Below are positions 53,230 to 61,274 of a DNA stretch of 64,000 nucleotides, piece after piece. Made by a program: the position numbers and the translations under genes. The stretch is from the NCBI RefSeq assembly GCF_002949795.1, contig NZ_CP026692.1:434001-498000 (forward strand). The letters run 5' to 3'. The notes beneath the pieces were generated by a model. That model was given only the letters and a program-made list of their open reading frames with translations, ran no database searches and had not been told where the DNA came from. The first letter of the stretch is position 1. Each line of letters opens with the position of its first letter. The stretch comes from Nostoc sp. 'Lobaria pulmonaria (5183) cyanobiont' (lineage in GTDB: Bacteria; Cyanobacteriota; Cyanobacteriia; Cyanobacteriales; Nostocaceae).

Positions 53230-53484
53230 TGTATAAAAAAAATCCAGCAGTCAGAAGAATTTAACCGAAATATTGGGTTTGTGTCAATTTTATAACAAAT
53301 CGCTCCAAGTGCAGAGGTAATAAAAGATGAAAGGGGTATAGAGGTAAAATTTCAATTTAAAATTTGAAATTAGTTAGATAGACAACATTTAAATCTACAT
53401 TCCATCGCCAGATAGATAAAACTCTGCTGTTAGTTTATTAAATTTACTCAAGGATGTACTTTAAATTAGGAGTTAACTTACATA

Positions 53485-54225
53485 ATGTCAGACAATCCTG
53501 GATTAGGAGAGCAAGCGCTCAATAAAGCGGCAGAAATAGGATTATCTAGTCAATTAGATGAAGTAGAAAATTTAGATGTAGACATCAAGACAGACCCGCT
53601 GAAACTGGTTCAGGGAGAGGTGGATGAAGTCACGATTGAAGGTGAAGGTTTAGTTATGCAGAAAGACCTTCGCATAGAGGAATTTGAAATGCAAATGACT
53701 AATGTTGCTATTAATCCTCTAAGTGTGGCTTTTGGCAAAATTGAACTCACTAAACCGACTGAAGCTCATACACGGGTTGTATTAACCGAAGCTGATATCA
53801 ATCGTGCTTTCAACTCAGAATATGTGCGATCGCAATTGCAAAGTCAAAAAATACATATTAACGGACAGCTGACGACTATTGAACCTCAAGAAGTGGAGTT
53901 TCGATTACCGGGTGATGGGAAAGTAGCACTGAATGCCAGCATCAAATTAGTAGAAACTGGTGAAAATCAGCAAGTTGCTTTTTCCGCAGTTCCTAAAATT
54001 AACAGCAATGGAAAAAGTGTGACTTTGGAAAATATTGAGTATGGCGAAAGTGAGGAAATATCGCCAGATTTGACAAAAGCTTTGGTAGATCAAACTAGCG
54101 AAATTTTGAATTTAAGTAACTTTGATTTAGAAGGTATGACTCTAAAAGTCAATCAACTAAAAGTAGAAGTAGGCAAATTAATCTTACAGGCTGAAGCTCA
54201 TGTGGAAAAAATTCCTTCAGCTTAA
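53485..54225 (+). CDS. DUF2993 family protein
   Basis: This 246-residue protein has the DUF2993 (LmeA-like) beta-rich fold: LDVDIKTDPLKLVQGEVDEV, FGKIELTKPTEAHTRVVLTE and LEGMTLKVNQLKVEVGKLIL. There is no signal peptide. The family resembles lipid-binding tubular proteins; actinobacterial LmeA influences mannan lipids. In cyanobacteria the role is unknown. It is 33 bases before the DUF2231 gene, so the two are likely one operon. Confidence 0.85.
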   Translation: MSDNPGLGEQALNKAAEIGLSSQLDEVENLDVDIKTDPLKLVQGEVDEVTIEGEGLVMQKDLRIEEFEMQMTNVAINPLSVAFGKIELTKPTEAHTRVVLTEADINRAFNSEYVRSQLQSQKIHINGQLTTIEPQEVEFRLPGDGKVALNASIKLVETGENQQVAFSAVPKINSNGKSVTLENIEYGESEEISPDLTKALVDQTSEILNLSNFDLEGMTLKVNQLKVEVGKLILQAEAHVEKIPSA

Positions 54226-54258
54226 AAATGTAACGTTGATAAATTCAGGATACTAATA

Positions 54259-54810
54259 ATGGAAACTACAGAAACAACGCAAATAGGTTCAACACCTTTC
54301 CCAAATATTCCACCAGTTATTGAAAGTAACGACAGTGAGTATCGTGATACTGGTGTACCGAGTACAGTTGCGATCGCTGGACATCCCCTACACCCGTTGA
54401 GTGTGATTTTTCCCATAGCCTTTTTAGCCGCCGCCTTGGGAAGTGACATTGGTTACTGGTTAACTAGCGATTTCTTTTGGGCTAGGGCTTCGCTATGGTT
54501 AATCGGACTTGGATTAGCTGGAGGTGTCCTTGCATCTGCGATCGGTCTTAGCGACTTTGTGAAAATTGAACGAGTCCGCAAACGCAGCGCCGGTTGGACG
54601 CATTTGATACTTAACGTTTCTATACTAGTTTTATCACTCGTTAACTTTCTCCTACGTTTGGGCGACGCTGAGTCCCGAATAGTACCTTGGGGACTATTAA
54701 TCTCGCTCGTTGTTGGTACATTAACCAGTGCTTCTGGTTGGTTCGGTGCTGAACTTTCCTATCGCCACAAAATTGGTGTAGTAGGTGGAGGTAGCAAAAG
54801 ATATCCTTAA
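54259..54810 (+). CDS. DUF2231 membrane protein
   Basis: This 183-residue protein has four transmembrane helices (HPLHPLSVIFPIAFLAAALG, SLWLIGLGLAGGVLASAIGL, LNVSILVLSLVNFLLRL and LLISLVVGTLTSASGWFG) and the HPLHP/GWFGAEL motifs of DUF2231. Function is unknown; relatives can bind heme or accompany cytochromes. The N-terminal 50 residues are Thr/Pro-rich. Confidence 0.88.
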   Translation: METTETTQIGSTPFPNIPPVIESNDSEYRDTGVPSTVAIAGHPLHPLSVIFPIAFLAAALGSDIGYWLTSDFFWARASLWLIGLGLAGGVLASAIGLSDFVKIERVRKRSAGWTHLILNVSILVLSLVNFLLRLGDAESRIVPWGLLISLVVGTLTSASGWFGAELSYRHKIGVVGGGSKRYP

Positions 54811-55294
54811 AGGAAAAGGAGGAAGATAGGAAAAATGCAGCACTTAACAAGATAGTTAGTCGGAGCTACAAACCTAGTGACAGATTATTATTTACAGCTT
54901 CCGCTAAGAATATTTAGCAGTTCTCGTTTGTATTTGATACAGTTTTGATATATCTTGTGGGATGGAGATAAGTCCGATATAAAGTTTTCCTAAATAAAAA
55001 TTATGGAAGATATTTTCCTTAACCAATAAGGCTTTTGAACCCATCTCACAAGAAAAAATGTAGCTTATTTATTTAATAACTGTATACTTTATCTGTATAG
55101 TAAAAAAAGTTACATCCCGTTAGATCCTAACTATTTATATACACAAGCTTATAAAAATTACAATTGTACAAAAGGGTGAAATTGTAATATTTAATTTCAT
55201 CCTAAATTCAGTTTAAAAAAGTGTACAAGCGGTAAATTTCCGATTTTAAAGTGTTTTAATAAAGTTATTACCGAAAGTTTAGAGAAGCAAAAAC
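54811..55294. other. AT-rich intergenic region upstream of the Arg-rich protein
   Basis: About 480 bases without a supported gene, strongly AT-rich towards 55270. A degenerate family A end (TAGCAGTTCTCGTTTG, near 54917) is present. The promoter of the Arg-rich gene should be here. Confidence 0.4.
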
Positions 55295-55672
55295 ATGAAA
55301 GGTTTCAGGAAGTTATCTTCAATAGCAGTATTGCTATTTGCCTTTGTGTCCCCGCCCTCATTAGCTGAAGCGAAAGATATTTCTTTAAGTAATGCTCTGA
55401 GTGAACAGAGCGTTGCACGAGATGCTAACCTGGTTGGAAATCAAACCGGAGAGCTTTTGATTGCTCAACGGCGGTCAGGACGATACCAGAGAATCCGACG
55501 ACGGCAGATAATGCGACGACGGCAGGGCTTCGGACGATACCAGAGAATCCAACGACGGCAGCCTTACGGACGATATCAGAGAATCGAACGACGGCAGCCT
55601 TACGGACGATATCAGCGAATCGAACGACGGCAGCCTTACGGACGATACGAAAATTTCCGACGACGGTATTAG
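55295..55672 (+). CDS. Secreted Arg/Tyr-rich repeat protein
   Basis: This 125-residue protein has a signal peptide (about 1-26, ending SLAEAKD). After residue 60 come repeats of RRQPYGRYQRIE (12 residues; 36 bases), about four units including degenerate ones, with roughly one third Arg. Such a basic peptide could bind nucleic acid, polyphosphate or acidic polysaccharide outside the cell. No family is recognised. The IS element begins within 10 bases of its stop, so its natural terminator may be missing. Confidence 0.75.
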   Translation: MKGFRKLSSIAVLLFAFVSPPSLAEAKDISLSNALSEQSVARDANLVGNQTGELLIAQRRSGRYQRIRRRQIMRRRQGFGRYQRIQRRQPYGRYQRIERRQPYGRYQRIERRQPYGRYENFRRRY

Positions 55673-55730
55673 AGATATGATTGACATACTCCCCCGAATC
55701 AGCTAGCGCTTTATTCGGGGGATTCTAGGC

Positions 55731-56897
55731 TCAAGCAGCGAATGCTGGCATAGCCAGTCTGACATCACCTAACCCAACAGTCGATGCCCCGACTTTGAAA
55801 ATATTCCGCGCTGCGTTTTCGTCCCTTCCATTGACTGATTGACAATAAGGACAGCGCCACTCTCTAACTGACAAATCAAGACTTTCTAAAACATGACCAC
55901 AACAAGAACAAGTTTTACTGGATGGATACCACCTATCAATAAATACAATTTGCTTATTCTTCTTTTTGGCAATCCATTCTAGGATTTGCAGAAACTCACC
56001 AAAAGCCAAATCTGATATTTTGCGACCCCAAAGACGTTGCATTCCCTTGAGGTACAGCGTTTCAAAACACAGTACATCGAACTTATTGGTTAATTCATGG
56101 GCTAACTTCCAAAACCAATCGCGCCTACGGTTAGAAATATCCTCGTATTTGCGTACTAGATTCTTCCTCGCCCGTTCCCGATTGGAGGAACCTTTTAGCT
56201 TTGTGGAATGATGAATGCTTGCTTTCTTAATCGCATTTAAAGACTGTTTGAGGAATTGGGGAGATTCAATTTTTGTACCATCTGAGCAAGTGAGGAATGT
56301 CTTGAGTCCAAAGTCAAAACCCGCTATATTACCAGTCGTGGATTTAATTTCTGGTTCAAAACAATCGTCAACAACAATAACCATAAATAACTCACCTAAT
56401 GGGGTGCGTTTAATTGTTAACGTTTTGACTGTTCCCTCAACGTCTCTAGACTTCCAAAATTGATATATTCGATTACCAATTTTTACTCTGTTGCCACCTA
56501 AGAACTTATAGCCAGCTTGTTTAAGGGTGAATGATTTATACTTCTTAACCTTCTTGAATCCTGGGGGTCTGACACATGATTTATTGTGCTTAAAAAATAG
56601 TTGGTAGGCTTTCTCTATGCGTTGGCAAATATCCTGCACTGCCTGAGAGCCAACCGACTGCCAAAACTCTTTACGCTTGCGTATCTTGGCAATATGAGCT
56701 TGAAGTTTTGCACAGTTTAAGTGTTTTCCCCACATCCGATAATATCTTTTGTGGAGAGCAATACAATAGTTGTAAATTACCCCAGCAGCATTAATATTAG
56801 CTTTGAGGTATCTATTTCGCTTGTGTTGGTACAACTTAAACTTTAATGTCTTCATGTAAACATAATACCATTTATCATGTAGATAATCAATACTCAT
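55731..56897 (-). CDS. tnpB: TnpB (RNA-guided nuclease of IS605 family)
   Basis: This 388-residue protein has all RuvC pieces: Asp in NIAGFDFGLKTFLT, Glu in VLCFETLYLKGM and Asp in GRDENAARNIFK. An intact zinc finger (CSCCGHVLESLDLSVREWRC plus PYCQ) lies in between. The N-terminal OrfB_IS605 domain reads MKTLKFKLYQHKRNRYLKAN. The more likely start is the Met at residue 15 (56855). TnpB cuts DNA guided by the omegaRNA from the element's right end and helps keep the element in the genome. All catalytic residues are present, so it may be active. Confidence 0.93.
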   Translation of the reverse strand: MSIDYLHDKWYYVYMKTLKFKLYQHKRNRYLKANINAAGVIYNYCIALHKRYYRMWGKHLNCAKLQAHIAKIRKRKEFWQSVGSQAVQDICQRIEKAYQLFFKHNKSCVRPPGFKKVKKYKSFTLKQAGYKFLGGNRVKIGNRIYQFWKSRDVEGTVKTLTIKRTPLGELFMVIVVDDCFEPEIKSTTGNIAGFDFGLKTFLTCSDGTKIESPQFLKQSLNAIKKASIHHSTKLKGSSNRERARKNLVRKYEDISNRRRDWFWKLAHELTNKFDVLCFETLYLKGMQRLWGRKISDLAFGEFLQILEWIAKKKNKQIVFIDRWYPSSKTCSCCGHVLESLDLSVREWRCPYCQSVNGRDENAARNIFKVGASTVGLGDVRLAMPAFAA

Positions 56898-56901
56898 CTA
56901 C

Positions 56902-57303
56902 ATGAAAACTGTATACAATCATTACAATCACAGCTTAGGGTTAGCAACTGTTCACTTAGTCTGGATACCATGCAGGCGTAGAAGGGTATTTGCAAATAAC
57001 GAAGACTTGAAATTTCGATGTATTCAAGTATTTCAGTCTGTCGCCAATGACAATAAATGGGTTATCAAAGCTTTAGAAATTGCACCAGATCATATCCACT
57101 TGCTGGTAGAATACGATCCGCATCATTCAATTGCTCAGGTTGTGAAAGCGTTTAAAGGACGCTCCTCACGGATTTTGAGGCAAGAATTTCCTGATTTACT
57201 TAAGCTTCCTAGTTTGTGGACACATTCTTATATGTTTGATACCACAGGAAAAGTCAGCACACAAAAAGTACTGGACTATATCAATGATCCACATCACGGC
57301 TGA
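56902..57303 (+). CDS. tnpA: IS200-type Y1 transposase TnpA
   Basis: This 133-residue HUH single-strand transposase has the His-hydrophobic-His metal site in APDHIHLLVEY and the nucleophilic Tyr in KVLDYINDPHH. VHLVWIPCRRRRVF is the usual N-terminal strand. It is complete in length and lies 5 bases from the divergent tnpB start. It moves the element by peel-and-paste at hairpin ends. Confidence 0.93.
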   Translation: MKTVYNHYNHSLGLATVHLVWIPCRRRRVFANNEDLKFRCIQVFQSVANDNKWVIKALEIAPDHIHLLVEYDPHHSIAQVVKAFKGRSSRILRQEFPDLLKLPSLWTHSYMFDTTGKVSTQKVLDYINDPHHG

Positions 57304-57355
57304 ATAAATTCAGCGCGTTCGCTTATATCCCCCGACTGAAGTACGGGGGCTTTAC

Positions 57356-57540
57356 GCATCACGACTCGTAAAAATGACGTAGGCATAATACCCTTCTCAT
57401 AACAGAGACGCTACGCGTAGCTTGCTTCCACCAAGTGGTATAGGAAGCCTTCGGCTACATGAATTTTGCCTACTAAGGATTTTGGATAAGGCAGATAATT
57501 AGTTTCGAGAGATGTCTATTGAGGACTGGTGATACAAATA
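57356..57540. other. Intergenic region right of the IS element
   Basis: It contains CAGAGACGCTACGCGTAGC and GGAAGCCTTCGGCTACATG palindromic repeats but no gene. Confidence 0.4.
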
Positions 57541-57673
57541 ATATCGTGTCCGGTTAAAGACTTATCATTAAGACCGCAGAGGGGCAAAGGTGCAGAGGGG
57601 TAGAGGGGACGGGTTTTTGGTCTTTCTTTCTGCATAGATTTGGGAATTATAACTAATTAGCCGGACATGATAT
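57541..57673. mobile_element. MITE-like element, family B, copy 2
   Basis: A 133-bp element with ends ATATCGTGTCCGG and CCGGACATGATAT, a near-perfect 13-bp inverted repeat. Its sequence is alignable end to end, inverted, with 23184-23304. The GCAGAGGGGCAAAGGTGCAG centre is variable between copies. Confidence 0.88.
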
Positions 57674-57779
57674 AGCGGTTCGCATTCAGATGCGGTACAA
57701 CATTATATCGCGGGGTGTAGGGGCACGGCAGTGCCGTGCCCCTACAGGTGTACCTCACACAAACGAGAAGCGCTATATA
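57671..57779. mobile_element. MITE-like element, family A, copy 2
   Basis: A 109-bp element with ends TATAGCGGTTC and GAGAAGCGCTATA, and a core GTAGGGGCACGGCAGTGCC palindrome. It is the inverted equivalent of 22966-23073 and begins within the last 3 bases of the family B copy. Confidence 0.88.
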
Positions 57780-57935
57780 AGCCAATTGTTAATAGAAATC
57801 TGGTGAAAAAGAATGTAGAGACGCAGCACTGCTACATCTCTACAAAGGTTTGGATAACACATATTTAATTTCACCAGATGTCTCTTTAATGGTTAGTGGT
57901 TGTTCTATTAATCACTAACCATTAACTATAGTGGC

Positions 57936-60900
57936 TCACTCCAGCCTGGGATTAATCGCTGGTATCACCTTGAAATTGGCGATTTTCCAAGGTTGTATCA
58001 TTAATATTTGTTGCTGAGATGAAAATTCAGTACTGGCAGAACGCTCTAATAAATCTACTGGATTTCCGAGATTCAACCCTAAATCACTTTGCAAAGATAA
58101 CTCGGCTGTTTCTCCGTGAGATTCATAACATCGCAGAATTAACTGCTGTGGATCATCTTCAGATGGCTTCAAGGCCATCAAGATTAAATTTTCAGCTGAT
58201 AAATCTAGGAAACTCACTCCTTCAATAGTGCTGTTAGCGGTAGTGGAGGGTTGAGCCAGTGGCCAATTCAATATCACTTGCAACGGTATATTTAATTCAT
58301 AGCCACGCCGTACTGTATGGGCTGATTCCCAACTATCAGCATGAGGATACAAGGTATATTTGAATTCGTGAAAACCTCGGTCAGCCTCTGAGTCTGGCCA
58401 ATTAGAACTGCGTAGCAGCGTTAGGCGGAGTTGATTTGGTTTGCTGTCATAACCGTATTTACAATCATTGAGCAAACTGACACCATAACGATTTGGGATT
58501 GCGGTATTTGTCTGTCTGTCCTCTGCTGTTAAATCAGCCCAACGCAAAGCAGGAACTTCCCATTTTGCTTGTTCTGCCGGGGTTTGCGGTTTAGTGGGGC
58601 GGCGAATCGCGCCACAGGGAATTTCATAAGTAGCAAAGTCGGCTTCAATATTTAGAGGAAAAGCAGCTTTCACTAATACATGATTTTCTTGCCAATTGAC
58701 AGTTGTAGCGATGTTCAGCAGAGGTGAACCAGCTTGCAGAATATAGTCTTGGCAAAATTCCGATTCACCCAACTGACGCACCACGCGTACACGACTTTGC
58801 ACCGGGCCTTGTTCTAACCACTGAATAGATTGAAGATTTGTTGAGGGTAAGGGATGTTGAGCATAATTGGGGTCTATATTCCAAGCATCCCAATATTGCC
58901 CACTGTCTTTAAAAGCTTGCAGTTGATTCCCCGCCCCACTCAAAACTTCTCGTTGATAAGTTTTGTCAAAAACACTTGATAAATCTCCGGTGTCAGGATC
59001 TATAACAACTCGCAAGAATTCATTTTCTAAAATCCAGTCTGGGGGGAGTGGGGGAGATGAGGGAGAGACGCGATTAATCTCGTCTGTACTGGGGAGTGAA
59101 GGGGAAAGCCAAAATATGCGGTAGCCTACGGGTGGAATTTCGCTGGCGAGAAATAGTAGCGTTGATGGTTCAGATAATTGGGAGACAAGCTGCTTGTTAG
59201 AAGCATCGTAAATCTGCCATTCTTGGGTAGTTGTTGGTGGTGTGGGTAAGGGTACAGAGACTACCTCAGAACGTTGCCAATTGAGAGAATTGAAAACAAA
59301 AATAGGCAGACTATCGGGTTTTGGTGGTTCTGATAGGGTAATGTGAGATGCGATCGCTAAAAGTGATTCCTGTAATATTTTCGTTCCTACTTGTTCTACT
59401 TGTTGCCATTGGGGCAAGGTATCTGTGTAAACTTGGGTAATTGAAGAACCAGGTAAAATATCGTGAAACTGTTGAAATAACACCAATTTCCAAGCTGCTT
59501 CAATTTCTGCCTTGGGATATCTCACACCACAGCTTACAGTTGCCAAGGTAGCAAATAGTTCAGCTTGATATAATAAATTTTCACAACGACGATTCCAGCG
59601 TTTTTGATCTGCGTGGGTAGTGTAGCAACCGCGATGAAATTCTAAATATAGTTCGTCATTCCAAGTAGGAAATAAGGGAGAATCATCACTATTATCTCCT
59701 GCCTCCTGCCTCCTGCCTCCTTTACTAATTTGCTGTAAATACTTTTTAGCCGTGGTAAATTCTAAGTCTGGGAAGAAAGGCGACTTTTGCCAGCGTTGGG
59801 CGGTTTCTAACATATCACGGGTGGGGCCGCCGCCGTGGTCGCCGACACCGGGAAGCCAGAGGGATTCTGATAAACAAGTTTGGGTTTGCCATTCAAGAGC
59901 AGAAGTTGCCATTTTAACTGGGTCAATGCTTTCACCTATGGGTGCAGACATCAAACTAAAGACTTCACTGCCATCAGGCGATCGCCACCAAAAAGCCCCA
60001 TAATCAAATTTAGTAGTATCATTCCACCGCAACTTCTGCGTCACAAAATACTCAATTCCGGCATTAGCGAAAAACTGCGGTAAAGTTGCACAGAAACCAA
60101 AAGAATCTGGAACCCATTCCACAGTTGAAAGCTTGCCAAATTTCTCCTGGATGTAGCGTTGACCATACAGTAGCTGACGGACTATTGATTCACCAGCAAT
60201 TAGGTTGAGTTCTGGTTCCACCCACATTCCACCGACAACTTCCCAACGTCCAGCAGCTACCTGTGCTTGAATCGCCCTAAATAAATCCGGGCGATGTTCT
60301 TCAATCCAAGCATAAAGTGCGGGACTTGAATGACAGAAAATTAACTCAGGAAAATCTTCTTGCAACTTCAGAACCGACTCAAAAGTATTTTGCGCCGCAT
60401 TCCAAGTTTCACTCACAGGCCATAACCATGCTAAATCTAAGTGAGCATGACCCAACAGGAAAATTTTAGATTTTGGATTTTGGATTTTGGATTGAATTAA
60501 ATTTTGGCGTAGAGATAAAAACGACTTTACCAACCCTCCCTTATTCTCCTCCGTGTTCTCTGCGCCTCTGTGGTTCGTAACTTCCCCCACCATCGCCGCC
60601 AAAACATCCAACTTCTGTGGCGCAAACTTTTCCAAATAAAGCTGCACTACAGCTAACTCATCAGCCACAAAACCCGGATCGGGATTATTATCAACAGTAG
60701 ACTCATAAACTAGGAGCGATCGCACTAAAGCACCATCACAATGTCCCGGACTCACTAATCGCAAAGCTACAATGAATTCTTCCCCTGGCGTTACGCCTTG
60801 ACTGAGAAGTACTCTCGGCGAAGAATCAAATAAATCACCCTCCAGCACTAACTTGCCATTTACATAAATCTCAGCAGAATCCGCCCACCAAACCAGCGCC

Positions 60901-61187
60901 AGCCGCAAAGATAACCCAGCTAAGGGATAACCGTGTAAATCTTGGGGAACTACCAATCTTTGCACTAGCCATAGCACTTTTTTCCCGCCCGTCCAAGCAA
61001 TATGTTCTTTAGCATTCAACTGGACTGGTTGCCAATGAGACAAATCAGCAGCTACAACATCAGTAATAACTAAGTTAGATTCCTGATACAGCCACGTAGA
61101 CTGAAGATTAACTTGACAAAAAGAGCGCAGTTGCTCAATTGCTTGTGAGATAAATTTGGTCTGGGATTGAGAGACAGTCGGGGTCAT
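57936..61187 (-). CDS. GH38 alpha-mannosidase
   Basis: This 1083-residue enzyme has an N-terminal sugar-binding region, the GH38 catalytic core starting at FLLGHAHLDLAWLWP (about residue 242) with VEWVPDSFGFCATLPQFFAN and the nucleophile Asp region, and C-terminal beta domains (SVFDKTYQREVLSGAGNQLQ and HEFKYTLYPHADSW). It cleaves alpha-mannosidic bonds, probably in glycan turnover. Residues about 197-240 (NHRGAENTEENKGGLVKSFL...IQNPKSKI) are repeat-derived and insert just before the catalytic motif. Without them the length fits relatives. Confidence 0.92.
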   Translation of the reverse strand: MTPTVSQSQTKFISQAIEQLRSFCQVNLQSTWLYQESNLVITDVVAADLSHWQPVQLNAKEHIAWTGGKKVLWLVQRLVVPQDLHGYPLAGLSLRLALVWWADSAEIYVNGKLVLEGDLFDSSPRVLLSQGVTPGEEFIVALRLVSPGHCDGALVRSLLVYESTVDNNPDPGFVADELAVVQLYLEKFAPQKLDVLAAMVGEVTNHRGAENTEENKGGLVKSFLSLRQNLIQSKIQNPKSKIFLLGHAHLDLAWLWPVSETWNAAQNTFESVLKLQEDFPELIFCHSSPALYAWIEEHRPDLFRAIQAQVAAGRWEVVGGMWVEPELNLIAGESIVRQLLYGQRYIQEKFGKLSTVEWVPDSFGFCATLPQFFANAGIEYFVTQKLRWNDTTKFDYGAFWWRSPDGSEVFSLMSAPIGESIDPVKMATSALEWQTQTCLSESLWLPGVGDHGGGPTRDMLETAQRWQKSPFFPDLEFTTAKKYLQQISKGGRRQEAGDNSDDSPLFPTWNDELYLEFHRGCYTTHADQKRWNRRCENLLYQAELFATLATVSCGVRYPKAEIEAAWKLVLFQQFHDILPGSSITQVYTDTLPQWQQVEQVGTKILQESLLAIASHITLSEPPKPDSLPIFVFNSLNWQRSEVVSVPLPTPPTTTQEWQIYDASNKQLVSQLSEPSTLLFLASEIPPVGYRIFWLSPSLPSTDEINRVSPSSPPLPPDWILENEFLRVVIDPDTGDLSSVFDKTYQREVLSGAGNQLQAFKDSGQYWDAWNIDPNYAQHPLPSTNLQSIQWLEQGPVQSRVRVVRQLGESEFCQDYILQAGSPLLNIATTVNWQENHVLVKAAFPLNIEADFATYEIPCGAIRRPTKPQTPAEQAKWEVPALRWADLTAEDRQTNTAIPNRYGVSLLNDCKYGYDSKPNQLRLTLLRSSNWPDSEADRGFHEFKYTLYPHADSWESAHTVRRGYELNIPLQVILNWPLAQPSTTANSTIEGVSFLDLSAENLILMALKPSEDDPQQLILRCYESHGETAELSLQSDLGLNLGNPVDLLERSASTEFSSQQQILMIQPWKIANFKVIPAINPRLE
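60450..60596. repeat. Repeat insert in the mannosidase gene
   Basis: The segment contains TTTTGGATTTTGGATTTTGG tandem units and TTCTCTGCGCCTCTGTGGTT, both typical intergenic repeats. It remains in frame and lies between the N-terminal domain and the GH38 core. Confidence 0.85.
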
Positions 61188-61274
61188 ATATTCGCTAAGA
61201 TGAGGTGTTGGTTATTTTTATTGTTTGGCGCGAGTCTCACAACTTAACAAGACTTGAACTAAAAAATTACTACT

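Larger units (their letters stand above)
55681..57355. mobile_element. IS200/IS605-family insertion sequence (TnpA + TnpB, divergent)
   Basis: The element carries an intact Y1 transposase gene and an intact TnpB gene, facing away from each other. The tnpB-side end has TTGACATACTCCCCCGAAT...ATTCGGGGG (stem at 55691-55721). The tnpA-side end has CCCCCGACTGAAGTACGGGGG (57329-57349). Subterminal hairpins instead of inverted ends are diagnostic for single-strand transposition. Exact ends were set from similarity and could shift by a few bases. An omegaRNA for TnpB is expected to overlap the end of tnpB near 55690-55800. Confidence 0.9.
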
